Shown: in pieces, positions 1 through 8,375 of the stretch
How the letters are laid out: every line of letters starts with the position of its first letter
Position numbering within the stretch: the first letter of the stretch is position 1
DNA from: Dermatophilaceae bacterium Soc4.6
GTDB taxonomy: Bacteria > Actinomycetota > Actinomycetes > Actinomycetales > Dermatophilaceae
NCBI GenBank assembly: GCA_039889245.1
Contig: JAZGVH010000002.1
Coordinates: 1,674,001 to 1,738,000 of the forward strand
Length of the DNA: 64,000 nt
Direction of reading: 5' to 3'
Notes under the pieces: generated by a model
The model's database searches: none
What the model saw: only the letters and a program-made list of their open reading frames with translations
Told to the model about the DNA's origin: nothing
Made by a program: the position numbers and the translations under genes

Positions 1-657
1 TCGGTCGATCCACTCCTGCAGGTGCGGAGCCTCCTGGCCGATCGTCGTCGGGTCACCGTGGCCGGTGAGGACCACCGTCTCGGGCGGCAGGGTCAGCAGC
101 CGGTCGCGGATCGACTCGACGATGACGCCGAAGTCGCTGAGCGAGCGGCCGGTCGCGCCGGGCCCGCCGGCAAAGAGGGTGTCACCGGTGAAGACGAGCC
201 CCAGCGCCGGGATGTAGAAGCAGCAGGCGCCAGGGGCGTGGCCGGGTGTGTGCAGCACGTGCACCTCGACGTCACCGACGGTGATCACGTCGCCGTCGGC
301 GAGGGGCGCCGGCAGCGGCTCCGCGCCGCGGCTGAGCCCCCACAGCACCTCCTCCTGAGGGTGCAGGTAGGCCGGGGCGCCCGTCGCGCGGGTCAGGTCA
401 CCGACCGCGGTGACGTGGTCGTCGTGCGCGTGGGTCAGGAGCACGGCACGCACGGCCCGGTCCCCCACGAGCTCGACGATCGGGCCGGCCTGGTGCGGGG
501 CGTCGATGACGACGCACTCCGCGTCGTCGCCGAGCACCCAGACGTTGTTGTCGACGTCCCACGTGCCGCCGTCGAGGCTGAAGGTGCCTGAGGTGACGGT
601 GTGGGCGACGCGCACCCCGCCGGCCGACACCGGCAGGTCGAGCCCGGCCTCACTCAC
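1..657 (-). CDS. MBL-fold metallo-hydrolase (C-terminus outside window)
   Basis: Metallo-beta-lactamase-fold hydrolase. The GTG start at 657 gives a protein with the zinc motif THAHDDH, then HTPGHAPG, a GDTLFAGG segment and a late TGHGDPTT, the usual order of zinc ligands in glyoxalase II-like enzymes. The C-terminal end lies before base 1. The start codon overlaps the mscR stop codon as GTGA, so the two genes are probably translationally coupled. In mycobacteria a hydrolase of this family also follows the mycothiol-dependent formaldehyde dehydrogenase, so hydrolysis of a mycothiol thioester such as S-formylmycothiol is a plausible role. The family and metal site are seen; the substrate is inferred. 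Confidence 0.88.
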   Translation of the reverse strand, partial: MSEAGLDLPVSAGGVRVAHTVTSGTFSLDGGTWDVDNNVWVLGDDAECVVIDAPHQAGPIVELVGDRAVRAVLLTHAHDDHVTAVGDLTRATGAPAYLHPQEEVLWGLSRGAEPLPAPLADGDVITVGDVEVHVLHTPGHAPGACCFYIPALGLVFTGDTLFAGGPGATGRSLSDFGVIVESIRDRLLTLPPETVVLTGHGDPTTIGQEAPHLQEWIDR

Positions 658-1739
658 AGCTGGACCACGGAGCGCAGCACCGTGCCCTCACCCATCTTGG
701 CGAAGGCTGCCTCGACGTCGCCCAGACCCACGGTCTCGGTGACGAAGGCGCCGAGGTCGAAGCGGCCCTGGCGGTAGAGGTCGACGAGCATCGGGAAGTC
801 GCGCGACGGCAGGCAGTCGCCGTACCAGCTCGACTTGAGCGAGCCACCGCGACCGAAGAGCTCGATCAGGGGCAGGGTGACTTTCTGGTCGGGGGTCGGA
901 ACGCCGACCAGCACAACGGTGCCCGCGAGATCCCGTGCGTAGAAAGCCTGCTCGTAGGTCTCGGGGCGGCCGACCGCATCGACGACCACGTCGGCACCGA
1001 AGCCACCGGTGAGCTCGCGGATGCGCTCGACCACATCTTCCTGGGAAGCGTCGACGGTGTGGGTGGCGCCGAACTTCGTTGCCCACTCCAGCTTGCGCGG
1101 GTCGACATCGACCCCGATGACGGTCGTGGCACCGGCGAGGGCAGCCCCCGCGACGGCTGCCGAGCCGACCCCGCCGCAGCCGATGACGGCGACGGTGTCG
1201 CCGCGGCCGACCTGGCCGGTGTTGACCGCCGCGCCGAAGCCGGCCATGATCCCGCAGCCCAGGAGGCCCGCCGCAGCGGCATCGACCTGAGCGTCGACCT
1301 TGGTGCACTGCCCGGCTGCGACGAGGGTCTTCTCGGCGAAGGCGCCGATGCCGAGGGCCGGGCTGAGCTCGGTGCCGTCGGTGAGCGTCATCTTCTGGGT
1401 CGCGTTGCGCGTCGCGAAGCAGTACCACGGCTTGCCCTTCGCGCAGGCGCGGCACGTCCCGCAGACGGCACGCCAGTTGAGGATGACGAAGTCGCCGGGG
1501 GCCACCTCGGTCACGCCCTCACCGACGGCTTCGACGACCCCGGCCGCCTCGTGCCCGAGCAGGAAGGGGAAGTCGTCGTTGATGCCGCCCTCGCGGTAGT
1601 GCAGGTCGGTGTGGCACACCCCGCACGCGTCGATCTTGACGACGGCCTCGCCGGGCCCGGGGTCGGGCACGACGATGTCGACGAGCTCGACGGGGGCGCC
1701 CTTGGTCATCGCGACGACGCCCTTGACGGTCTGCGGCAT
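654..1739 (-). CDS. mscR: S-(hydroxymethyl)mycothiol dehydrogenase
   Basis: Zinc-dependent medium-chain alcohol dehydrogenase of 361 residues that oxidises the formaldehyde adduct of mycothiol with NAD+. The catalytic zinc motif [13 protein letters not shown] and [15 protein letters not shown] lie in the first 70 residues, the structural-zinc cysteines in [15 protein letters not shown] follow, and a Rossmann motif GCGGVGSA lies mid-protein. Length and motif spacing fit the MscR/AdhE2 family. I chose the ATG at 1739 because AGGAGAAGG sits just upstream and the family begins there; the open frame extends further but without homology. It forms an operon with the downstream MBL hydrolase. Confidence 0.93.
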   Translation of the reverse strand: MPQTVKGVVAMTKGAPVELVDIVVPDPGPGEAVVKIDACGVCHTDLHYREGGINDDFPFLLGHEAAGVVEAVGEGVTEVAPGDFVILNWRAVCGTCRACAKGKPWYCFATRNATQKMTLTDGTELSPALGIGAFAEKTLVAAGQCTKVDAQVDAAAAGLLGCGIMAGFGAAVNTGQVGRGDTVAVIGCGGVGSAAVAGAALAGATTVIGVDVDPRKLEWATKFGATHTVDASQEDVVERIRELTGGFGADVVVDAVGRPETYEQAFYARDLAGTVVLVGVPTPDQKVTLPLIELFGRGGSLKSSWYGDCLPSRDFPMLVDLYRQGRFDLGAFVTETVGLGDVEAAFAKMGEGTVLRSVVQL

Positions 1740-1825
1740 GTTGCCTTCTCCTTGGGGTGGTAGAGCGGGGTGGGGTGCGGGTCTCAGCACATCACATCCG
1801 CCCCCCTTCAGGTGGTCCAGCCCCG

Positions 1826-1831
1826 TAGCCT
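1826..1831 (+). promoter_or_regulatory. -10 box, probable leaderless promoter
   Basis: TAGCCT ends 6 nt before the ATG of the GATase gene. It matches the TANNNT -10 pattern found at the same distance upstream of more than a dozen other genes in the window. No clear -35 is seen. Confidence 0.5.
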
Positions 1832-1837
1832 GTCCGC

Positions 1838-2560
1838 ATGCGCGAGGCCCACCCGACGCGGCCGGTCCTGGTCGTCGAGCACCAGCAGGAGTGCCCGCCC
1901 GGCTGGGTCGGCGACTGGCTCGGCGAGCAGGGGGTGCTCCTCGACGTGCGCCGGCCGTATGCCGGCGACGGCCTCCCCGGCTCGCTCGCCGACCACGCCG
2001 GCCTCGTCGTGCTCGGCGGACACATGGGCGCGCACGACGACGCCCGCCACGGGTGGCTCGCCACGACGAAGGCGAGGCTGCGCGAGGCGGCGGCCGGCGG
2101 CATACCGGCACTGGGGGTGTGTCTCGGGCACCAGCTGATGGCGGTCGCCCTCGGGGGTGAGGTCGTGACCAACCCGCTCGGCCCACGCATCGGCCTCACC
2201 CAGGTCGGGTGGCTGCCGGAGCGCAGCCGCGACCCCGTGCTGCACGCGGGGGGCAGCCTCGCGGTGCAGTGGAACGCCGACATCGTGACCGGCCTGCCCA
2301 GCGGGGCGACCGCACTGGCCCGCAACGCGTACGGCGAGCTGCAGGCCGCCCGCTTCGCCCCCGCCGCGTGGGGTGTGCAGTGGCACCCCGAGGCCGGCGC
2401 CGACATCCTGCTCCACTGGGCCGACATCGACCGAGCGACCGCCCGCGACCGCGGGGTCGACGTCGACGAGGTGGTCCGCGCCGTCAAGGAGGCCGAGCCC
2501 GCCCTGCAGACCGCCTGGCTCCCCCTGGTGCGAGCCTGGGCCGCCACCCTCACCCCCTGA
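1838..2560 (+). CDS. class I glutamine amidotransferase (GMP synthase-like)
   Basis: Stand-alone class I glutamine amidotransferase of 240 residues. It has the oxyanion segment [13 protein letters not shown], the nucleophilic cysteine in [10 protein letters not shown] and the catalytic His-Glu in [10 protein letters not shown], so the Cys-His-Glu triad is complete. Proteins of this type are usually annotated as GMP synthase-like or gamma-glutamyl hydrolases; the ammonia acceptor is unknown. It is transcribed away from mscR and converges on ispF, with a long inverted repeat between. No Shine-Dalgarno is evident, which fits leaderless expression from TAGCCT. Confidence 0.85.
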   Translation: MREAHPTRPVLVVEHQQECPPGWVGDWLGEQGVLLDVRRPYAGDGLPGSLADHAGLVVLGGHMGAHDDARHGWLATTKARLREAAAGGIPALGVCLGHQLMAVALGGEVVTNPLGPRIGLTQVGWLPERSRDPVLHAGGSLAVQWNADIVTGLPSGATALARNAYGELQAARFAPAAWGVQWHPEAGADILLHWADIDRATARDRGVDVDEVVRAVKEAEPALQTAWLPLVRAWAATLTP

Positions 2561-2567
2561 CCCCCGC

Positions 2568-2636
2568 TCCGAACTAGGGAAACCCGTCGTTCTGGGCTCA
2601 GGGAACCCCCAGAACCACGGGTTTCCCTAGTTCGGA
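2568..2636. terminator. 29-bp inverted repeat between convergent genes
   Basis: Arms at 2568-2596 and 2608-2636 pair over 29 bp with a single mismatch around an 11-nt loop. The repeat fills almost the whole gap between the GATase and ispF stop codons. Its position suggests a bidirectional terminator, but it is much longer than a usual terminator and could be a copy of a dispersed palindromic repeat. Confidence 0.6.
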
Positions 2637-2639
2637 ACG

Positions 2640-3167
2640 TCAGGGCGGGGGCGGGGGCGGGGTGCGCGGGACGACGAGCGCGCTGGCGATCGCCGCGACG
2701 CCCTCGCCGCGACCGGTCAGGCCGAGGGCGTCGGTCGTCGTGCCGCCGACAGAGACCGGTGCGCCGGCGGCGTTGCTCAGGGCCGTCTGGGCCTCGCCCC
2801 GCCGCGTGCCGACCTGGGGTCGGTTGCCGACGACCTGCACGGCGATGTTGCCGATCTCGTAGCCCGCCTCCCGGACCAGCCGCGCAGCCTCGGTCAGCAG
2901 CGTGACGCCTGAGGCTCCCGCGAGCTCGGGTCGACCGGTGCCGAAGTGCGCCCCCAGGTCACCGATGCCGGCCGCCGAGAAGAGCGCGTCGCAGCACGCG
3001 TGGGCCGCGACGTCGGCGTCGGAGTGGCCGTCGAGCCCGCGCTCCCCCGGCCAGCACAGCCCCGCCACCCAGAGCTCGCGCGGCGACCCCTCGGGGGCGA
3101 GGGCGTGCACGTCGACCCCCACGCCCACCCGCGGCATACCGTAGGCCGCCGGGCCGGCGTCAGTCAC
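2640..3167 (-). CDS. ispF: 2-C-methyl-D-erythritol 2,4-cyclodiphosphate synthase
   Basis: IspF of the non-mevalonate isoprenoid pathway, which cyclises CDP-ME 2-phosphate to MEcPP. Visible motifs are the metal-binding DVHAL near the N-terminus, [23 protein letters not shown] and the C-terminal [19 protein letters not shown]. The GTG at 3167 overlaps the SDR stop (GTGACTGA), giving 175 residues; the internal ATG at 3137 (165 residues, starting MPRVGVG) is an equally good start. The C-terminus ends in a run of prolines. It is the last gene of the run carD-ispD-SDR-ispF. Confidence 0.92.
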   Translation of the reverse strand: MTDAGPAAYGMPRVGVGVDVHALAPEGSPRELWVAGLCWPGERGLDGHSDADVAAHACCDALFSAAGIGDLGAHFGTGRPELAGASGVTLLTEAARLVREAGYEIGNIAVQVVGNRPQVGTRRGEAQTALSNAAGAPVSVGGTTTDALGLTGRGEGVAAIASALVVPRTPPPPPP

Positions 3168-3924
3168 CCGCGCCGTCCCACGGGATCGGCTGGCGCCAGA
3201 CCTTGTGCTGAGCCGCCTGCGCGACGGGCTTGACGACGAGGCGGTCGACGTTGACGTGCTGCGGCAGCGCGACGCAGAACGCCACGCAGGCGGCGACGTC
3301 GTCGGCCACCAGCGGGCGGTCGACGCCCTCGTAGACCTTGTCAGCCTTGGCCTGATCACCCTGGAAGCGCGTGAGCGCGAAGTCGTCGGTGCGGACCATG
3401 CCGGGGCACACCTCGACGACCCGCACCTGGGTGCCGTTGAGCTCGAGACGCAGGGTCTCGGTCAGCGCGCTGAGCCCGTGCTTGGCTGCGGTGTAGCCGC
3501 CGCCGCCCTCGTAGGTGCCCAGGCCCGCCGTCGAGCTGAGGTTGACGATCGTCGCCCCCGACGAGCGGCGCAGCGCTGGCAGCAGGGCCTGGGTGACCAG
3601 GAGGGTGCCGATGGTGTTGACCTCGAACATCGCCCGCCACTGCTCGGCCGAGCCGGTCGCGACGGGATCGGCGCCGAGAGCCCCGCCGGCGTTGTTGACG
3701 AGCACGTCGCACACGCCGATCTCGGCGGCCGCGACGGCGACGGCGACGCTGTCGGTGACGTCGAGCACCATCGCCCGCACGCCCGGCACCCGGGCGGCAA
3801 CCTCCTGCAGCGGCCCCAGACGGCGGCCGAGGACGATGACCTCGAAGCCGTCGGCCGCCAGCCGGGTGGCGGTGGCGGCACCGATGCCGGTGCCGCCCCC
3901 GGTGACGACGGCGACTGGGCTCAT
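3160..3924 (-). CDS. short-chain dehydrogenase/reductase inserted between ispD and ispF
   Basis: Classical SDR of 254 residues. The nucleotide-binding motif TGGGTGIG is at the N-terminus, NNAGG follows, then the active-site Ser in NLSST and YTAAK as the catalytic Tyr-Lys pair. The ATG at 3924 is preceded by AGGAG. The stop overlaps the alternative ispF start, so expression is coupled to ispF. The substrate cannot be told from sequence; sequences of the serine 3-dehydrogenase/NADP-dependent SDR type look closest. Its position between ispD and ispF is unusual. Confidence 0.88.
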   Translation of the reverse strand: MSPVAVVTGGGTGIGAATATRLAADGFEVIVLGRRLGPLQEVAARVPGVRAMVLDVTDSVAVAVAAAEIGVCDVLVNNAGGALGADPVATGSAEQWRAMFEVNTIGTLLVTQALLPALRRSSGATIVNLSSTAGLGTYEGGGGYTAAKHGLSALTETLRLELNGTQVRVVEVCPGMVRTDDFALTRFQGDQAKADKVYEGVDRPLVADDVAACVAFCVALPQHVNVDRLVVKPVAQAAQHKVWRQPIPWDGAGD

Positions 3925-4042
3925 GGGGCGGCTCCTGGGCAAGGGCCCGGCGCACGCGGAGGGCCGGGATCGAGGCGTCATCATCCAACCACGCCTGGTG
4001 GTGAGGGGTACCCGACGAGGTCGGGTGGGCGTCGGGAAGGGG

Positions 4043-4720
4043 TCAGGAGGAGGTCGCGCGCAGGGCGGCCTCGGCGTGCGCGAGGTCGCGGGGGGTGGTG
4101 ACCTTCTCGGCGAGAGGGTCGCCCGGCACCACGAGCACCGGCAGGCCCAGTCGCTCGACGAGGGCGGCGTCGTCGGTGACCGCCGCGCCGAGCTGCGCGT
4201 GCGCCCGCTCGAGCACCGCGCGGGAGAAGCCCTGCGGGGTCTGGATCGCGCGCAGCCGCGCCCGGTCCGGGGTGGAGACGACCACGCCGTCGTCGTCGAC
4301 CTCCTTGACGGTGTCGACGACGGGTAGGCCCGGCACCACTGCGGGGTGGCCGGCGCGGACCGCTGCCGCGACCGACGCGAAGAGCGACGACGGGGCCAGG
4401 GCGCGTGCTGCGTCGTGGACGAGCACCACGTCGAAGTCGGGGCTCACTGTCGCGAGACCCGCGGCGACCGAGTCGCGGCGGTCGACACCCCCGGAGACGA
4501 CGACGATGCGGACGCCGGTGGGAGCCGACGCGGCGGCCACCGCCTCACGCGCGGCGACGAGGTGGCCCGCGGGGGCCACGACTGTCACCAGCTGCACCGC
4601 AGGGCATCCGAGGACCCGTCGCAGGGCGTGCTCGAGCAGGGTCGCGCCACCGACCGACACGAAGGCCTTGGGCACCCCCGCGCCCAGGCGCGAGCCCGAG
4701 CCCGCGGCCACCACCACCAC
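4043..4720 (-). CDS. ispD: 2-C-methyl-D-erythritol 4-phosphate cytidylyltransferase
   Basis: IspD, which couples CTP to MEP in isoprenoid synthesis. The CTP-binding signature AAGSGSRLGAGVPKAF is at the N-terminus, then VSGGVDRRDSVAAGL and VLVHDAARALAP, with TPQGFSRAVL and TDDAALVERLG towards the end, all in family order. Length is 225 residues. The start is uncertain because four GTG codons lie in a row; the first, at 4720, is used here. It lies directly downstream of a perfect 14-bp hairpin that follows carD. The order carD-ispD-ispF is conserved in mycobacteria. Confidence 0.92.
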   Translation of the reverse strand: MVVVAAGSGSRLGAGVPKAFVSVGGATLLEHALRRVLGCPAVQLVTVVAPAGHLVAAREAVAAASAPTGVRIVVVSGGVDRRDSVAAGLATVSPDFDVVLVHDAARALAPSSLFASVAAAVRAGHPAVVPGLPVVDTVKEVDDDGVVVSTPDRARLRAIQTPQGFSRAVLERAHAQLGAAVTDDAALVERLGLPVLVVPGDPLAEKVTTPRDLAHAEAALRATSS

Positions 4721-4759
4721 AGCCAGAGCCGCCGGCCCGAGGGGCGGCGGCTCTGGCTG
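4720..4759 (-). terminator. hairpin between carD and ispD
   Basis: Perfect 14-bp arms, 4720-4733 and 4746-4759, separated by 12 nt. The hairpin lies 17 nt after the carD stop and ends at the ispD start codon. It could attenuate read-through from carD into ispD or hide the ispD start. No U-tract is visible. Confidence 0.5.
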
Positions 4760-4776
4760 GAGTGGCGGAGAACTGA

Positions 4777-5259
4777 TCAGGACGCGAGGACCTCGTCGAG
4801 GATGGCCTCGGCCTTGTCCTCGTTCGTCTTCTCGGCGAGCGCCAGCTCGGAGACGAGGATCTGCCGCGCCTTGGCCAGCATCCGCTTCTCACCGGCGGAC
4901 AGTCCGCGGTCCTTCTCACGACGCCACAGGTCACGCACGACCTCGGCGACCTTGATCACGTCGCCCGAGGCAAGCTTCTCGAGATTGGCCTTGTAACGGC
5001 GCGACCAGTTGGTCGGCTCTTCGGTGTGCGGAGCCCGCAGCACCTCGAACACCTTGTCGAGCCCCTCCTGGCCCACGACGTCGCGGACACCCACGAGATC
5101 GCAGTTCTCGGCGGGGACCTCGATGGTGAGATCGCCTTGAGCGACCTTCAGCTTGAGGTAGAGCTTGTCCTCGCCCCTGACGGTACGAGTCCTGATTTCT
5201 TCGATGAGTGCCGCCCCGTGGTGGGGGTACACGACCGTTTCGCCGACCTTGAAAACCAT
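4777..5259 (-). CDS. carD: CarD-family RNA polymerase-binding regulator
   Basis: CarD, which binds the RNA polymerase beta subunit and stabilises the open promoter complex at many promoters, including rRNA promoters, in actinobacteria. The Tudor-like RNAP interaction domain begins [15 protein letters not shown], and the helical DNA-binding C-terminal half contains [13 protein letters not shown] and [12 protein letters not shown]. Length is 160 residues, typical for the family. The ATG at 5259 has AAAGGGG upstream. It heads the isoprenoid cluster and is divergent from the lipoprotein gene. Confidence 0.95.
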   Translation of the reverse strand: MVFKVGETVVYPHHGAALIEEIRTRTVRGEDKLYLKLKVAQGDLTIEVPAENCDLVGVRDVVGQEGLDKVFEVLRAPHTEEPTNWSRRYKANLEKLASGDVIKVAEVVRDLWRREKDRGLSAGEKRMLAKARQILVSELALAEKTNEDKAEAILDEVLAS

Positions 5260-5524
5260 GTGCTGTTTTCCCCTTTCGCGACCTTCAGAGTACCACGCCC
5301 TGGCCGCCCGGCGGAACCGTCAGGGCTACGTTTATGCAGGTCAGAGCCTTGACGGCAGCGATACCGACGCAAGGTGAACCCTTGACAAAGGGCGGGTCGG
5401 CGTGCAAGAGGTCGACGACGAGCGGCCGGCCACCGGGCCCGGGACAAGCCCGGAACGGTCGCCGCCCACCCTCCGAACGGCCCCTGTCGCGAGCGCGGAT
5501 CGACGCTCGCCAAGCCTGTCCCGG

Positions 5525-5530
5525 TAGGCT
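5525..5530 (+). promoter_or_regulatory. -10 box, probable leaderless promoter
   Basis: TAGGCT stands 7 nt before the GTG start of the lipoprotein gene and matches the TANNNT pattern of other starts in the window. It supports the GTG at 5538 over earlier in-frame codons. Confidence 0.5.
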
Positions 5531-5537
5531 CTCCCGC

Positions 5538-6134
5538 GTGACCCGGCCCGCATCCCTCGACAGCACCCCCGCCGACCTGCGCCTGGGCGCACCGCCCCGC
5601 AGCACCGGCCCGCGCCGGCTGGGACGGGCAAGCCGAGCCGTCACCGTGACCGTGGCCGCCGCCGGCCTCGCCCTCGTGGCGGGGTGCACCGCCACCTCGC
5701 CGTCCCAGACGCTGGTGCCCTACCAGCCGGCCGACGGCGTCGCCCTCGACGTCGGCACGGTGAAGGCGCGCGACCTGCTCATCGTGGCCTCGGCCAAGGG
5801 TGCGACCGGAGTGCTGTCCGGGTCGGTGATCAACACCGGCACCGAGAACGTCACCGTGAGATTCGCCGGTGCCGCCGCCGCGGGTGCCGCCGCCGCAGAG
5901 CCGGCCCTGCCGACGACGACAACGACGATCACGCTGCGGCCGCGCCAGCAGCTACGGATCTCGACCGTGGAGATCCCGTCGGTGGCCGCCGCTCCGGGCG
6001 CCCTGACGCCCCTGAGCATGACGACCTCCGACGGCACCGCCGTGGCCTCGGTGCCGGTGCTGCTGCCGACCGAGTACTACAGCACGCTCACGCCGACGAC
6101 ACCCCCCTCGACGACCCCGACGACCGCGGGCTGA
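5538..6134 (+). CDS. LpqE-like lipoprotein
   Basis: Predicted exported lipoprotein of 198 residues. A basic N-region, a hydrophobic stretch and the lipobox LALVAGC place the lipidated cysteine near residue 51. The mature part has a core with VKARDLLIVASAKG and GSVINTGTENVTVRF and a Thr/Pro-rich C-terminal tail. In Mycobacterium tuberculosis the lipoprotein gene lpqE is divergent from carD next to ispD and ispF, so position and the beta-sandwich-like pattern suggest an LpqE homologue of unknown function. Orthology is inferred mainly from synteny. Confidence 0.8.
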   Translation: MTRPASLDSTPADLRLGAPPRSTGPRRLGRASRAVTVTVAAAGLALVAGCTATSPSQTLVPYQPADGVALDVGTVKARDLLIVASAKGATGVLSGSVINTGTENVTVRFAGAAAAGAAAAEPALPTTTTTITLRPRQQLRISTVEIPSVAAAPGALTPLSMTTSDGTAVASVPVLLPTEYYSTLTPTTPPSTTPTTAG

Positions 6135-6190
6135 GCCGCCCCGGCCCGCGAGGCCAGCGCTGAGGGCGCCGACACCGGCGGATCCAGCGG

Positions 6191-6874
6191 TCAGACGGCT
6201 TCGAACTTGTAGCCGAGGCCGCGCACGGTGATGATGTGCCGCGGATGCCCCGGGTCGGGCTCGATCTTGGCCCGCAGGCGCTTGACGTGCACGTCGAGGG
6301 TCTTGGTGTCGCCGACGTAGTCGCTGCCCCAGACCCGGTCGATCAGCTGCATGCGGGTCAGCACACGACCCGCGTTGCGCAGCAGGATCTCGAGCAGCTC
6401 GAACTCCTTCAGCGGCAGCGACGTCGGCTCCCCCCCGACAGTGACCACGTGCCGCTCGATGTCCATGCGCACCGGCCCCGCCTCGAGGGTCGGGGGCAGC
6501 AGGTCCTCGGGCTCGCTGAGCCGGCGCAGCACCGCCTTGACCCGGGCGAGCAGCTCGCGTGAGGAGTAGGGCTTGGTCACGTAGTCGTCGGCCCCCATCT
6601 CGAGGCCGACGACCTTGTCGATCTCGCTGTCCTTGGCCGTCAGCATGATGATCGGCACCGTCGAGCGCTGGCGCAGGGCCCGACAGACGTCGACGCCCGG
6701 CAGCCCCGGCAGCATCAGGTCGAGCAGCACCAGGTCGGCGCCGTTCTGGTCGAACTCGGCCAGCCCGTCGGGGCCGGTCTCGGTCACGACGACGTCGTAG
6801 CCCTCCTTGCGCAGCAGGTAGGACAGCGGGTCGGAGTAGGACTCCTCGTCCTCGACGACCAGGATGCGGCTCAT
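6191..6874 (-). CDS. regX3: phosphate response regulator RegX3
   Basis: OmpR/PhoB-type response regulator of 227 residues. The receiver domain has the acidic pair EDE at 8-10, the phosphoacceptor Asp52 in LLDLMLPG, the Thr in MLTAKD and the Lys in VTKPYSS. The C-terminal winged helix contains LPLKEFELLEILLRN and the recognition part KTLDVHVKRLRAKI. The start overlaps the senX3 stop as ATGA, so the pair is co-translated. The neighbours (senX3, phoU, gpmA) match the mycobacterial locus where RegX3 activates phosphate-starvation genes such as pst. It probably binds the PHO boxes listed here. Confidence 0.94.
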   Translation of the reverse strand: MSRILVVEDEESYSDPLSYLLRKEGYDVVVTETGPDGLAEFDQNGADLVLLDLMLPGLPGVDVCRALRQRSTVPIIMLTAKDSEIDKVVGLEMGADDYVTKPYSSRELLARVKAVLRRLSEPEDLLPPTLEAGPVRMDIERHVVTVGGEPTSLPLKEFELLEILLRNAGRVLTRMQLIDRVWGSDYVGDTKTLDVHVKRLRAKIEPDPGHPRHIITVRGLGYKFEAV

Positions 6875-8148
6875 GAGACCTCTGTTCGGTTGCCCGCTCG
6901 CGCACCGGAGCGCGACTGGGGGATCGTGTCTAGCTCGGCGACGACCGAGTGGGCCAGGGTGCCCGGATCGGCCGGCGCGCTCTGGTCGTGGTGCTCGGTC
7001 GGGGTGGGTGGGTGGTCGCCGGCAGCGGGCAGTCGCATCGTGAAGGTCGATCCGTGGCCGGGCTCGCTCCACACGGTCACCTCACCACCGTGGTTGGCGC
7101 AGACGTGCTTGACGATGGCCAGCCCGAGGCCGGTGCCGCCGGTCGCGCGCGACCGGGCGCCGTCGACGCGGTAGAAGCGCTCGAAGATGCGCTCCTGGTC
7201 GCTCAGCGGGATGCCCTGCCCCTGGTCGGTCACGGCCACCGTGACCAGGCCGCCGCCGGTCGCGACCTTGACCGTCACGCGAGTGCCGTTCTCAGAGTAG
7301 GCGATCGCGTTGCCGACGAGGTTGCTGATGGCGGTCGTCAGCAGGTCGTGCTCGCCCCAGACCTCGTGCCGTCCGCTGTCGTGCGCCACCACGAGGGCGA
7401 TCTTCTTGGTCTCGGCCGACAGCCGCGAGATGTCGACGGCCTCCTTCGCGACGCCGAGCAGGTCGATGCGGTCGGGGTCGCTGAGGGTGTCGGCCACCTG
7501 GATGCGCGAGAGGTCGACGATCTCCTGCACCAGCCGGGTGAGCCGGGTCGACTCGACCTGCATGCGCCGGGCGAAGCGGGCCACGGCCTCGGGGTCGTCG
7601 TGCGCCTCGAGCACGGCCTCAGCGAGCAGGGCCAGACCGCCTACGGGCGTCTTCAGCTCGTGCGAGACGTTGGCGACGAAGTCGCGCCGCGTCTCCTCGA
7701 CCCGCAGGGCCTGGCTCCGGTCGTCGACGAGCAGCAGCACGTGAGAGTCACCCAGCGGCGCGACGCGAGCGTCCACCACCATGCTCGCCTCACCCAGCGG
7801 GCCCCGGGGCAGGACGAGCTCGTGCTCGCGGATGACCCCGTCGCGGCGCACCGCCCGCACCATCGCGAGCAGCTCGGGGTGCCCGAGCTCGCCGGAGCGC
7901 ACGATCCCCATCGTGAGGGCGGAGGGCGAGCTGGTGACCACCGCGTCAGAGGCGTCGAGCACCACCCCGCTCGAGCGCAGGACAGCGAGCACGTCGCCGA
8001 CGCCGGGCGGCAGGGGCGCCGCGGTCGTCTTCATGTGGCTCGGGTCCTCCGGTCGTCGGTGCAGGGTCGTCCTCAGCGCGAGGGCGGCGCCACCACCTCC
8101 CAGGACCCCGACGAGGGAGCCGAGCACGGCAGCAGTCGACGGGTCCAC
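6871..8148 (-). CDS. senX3: phosphate-sensing histidine kinase SenX3
   Basis: Sensor kinase of 425 residues. One hydrophobic segment lies at about 6-26, followed by a PAS-like region, the HisKA box with the phosphorylated His163 in VSHELKTPVGGL, and an HATPase domain with SNLVGNAIAYS (N box), DQGQGIP (G1) and GGTGLGLAIVKH (G2). Only one membrane segment is visible, where mycobacterial SenX3 is usually described with two, so the kinase probably senses from the cytoplasmic side through PstSCAB-PhoU rather than through an outer loop. The GTG start at 8148 has TAGTCT 6 nt upstream (8155-8160, minus strand). Confidence 0.93.
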   Translation of the reverse strand: MDPSTAAVLGSLVGVLGGGGAALALRTTLHRRPEDPSHMKTTAAPLPPGVGDVLAVLRSSGVVLDASDAVVTSSPSALTMGIVRSGELGHPELLAMVRAVRRDGVIREHELVLPRGPLGEASMVVDARVAPLGDSHVLLLVDDRSQALRVEETRRDFVANVSHELKTPVGGLALLAEAVLEAHDDPEAVARFARRMQVESTRLTRLVQEIVDLSRIQVADTLSDPDRIDLLGVAKEAVDISRLSAETKKIALVVAHDSGRHEVWGEHDLLTTAISNLVGNAIAYSENGTRVTVKVATGGGLVTVAVTDQGQGIPLSDQERIFERFYRVDGARSRATGGTGLGLAIVKHVCANHGGEVTVWSEPGHGSTFTMRLPAAGDHPPTPTEHHDQSAPADPGTLAHSVVAELDTIPQSRSGARAGNRTEVS

Positions 8149-8154
8149 CCGACA

Positions 8155-8160
8155 AGACTA
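8155..8160 (-). promoter_or_regulatory. -10 box of senX3, probable leaderless promoter
   Basis: TAGTCT on the minus strand, 6 nt before the GTG of senX3. The PHO box at 8221-8253 lies about 60 bp upstream, so senX3-regX3 could be autoregulated as well as phoU. Confidence 0.45.
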
Positions 8161-8220
8161 GGACCGAGTGTCACCCCGCCGTGGCCGTCGCGCCGCTCCG
8201 AGAAGGGCCGGCAGCGCGAA

Positions 8221-8253
8221 GTTCACCTTCCCGGCACGAACCGTTCACCCCGG
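8221..8253 (+). promoter_or_regulatory. PHO box between senX3 and phoU
   Basis: Three consecutive 11-nt units: GTTCACCTTCC, CGGCACGAACC and GTTCACCCCGG. Two of them match the GTTCACC direct-repeat units described for actinobacterial PhoP PHO boxes (Streptomyces), and RegX3 sites resemble these. The box sits in the divergent senX3/phoU intergenic region. Binding by RegX3 is inferred. Confidence 0.8.
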
Positions 8254-8375
8254 GGTGGCACCGTCGGGCCTGCTGGTGCCCGGGTCACCACCTCGCAGTA
8301 GGCTCACCCGCCGCACCACGCACTCCGCTCACCACCGGTCGCCCCCGGCCGACATCTCGGGACAAGGACACCGCC

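Noticed and set aside
5382-5410. TTGACA as a -35 box on the plus strand upstream of the lipoprotein gene
   Set aside because: No -10 element at the right spacing, and the likely -10 (5525) is more than 100 bp away.
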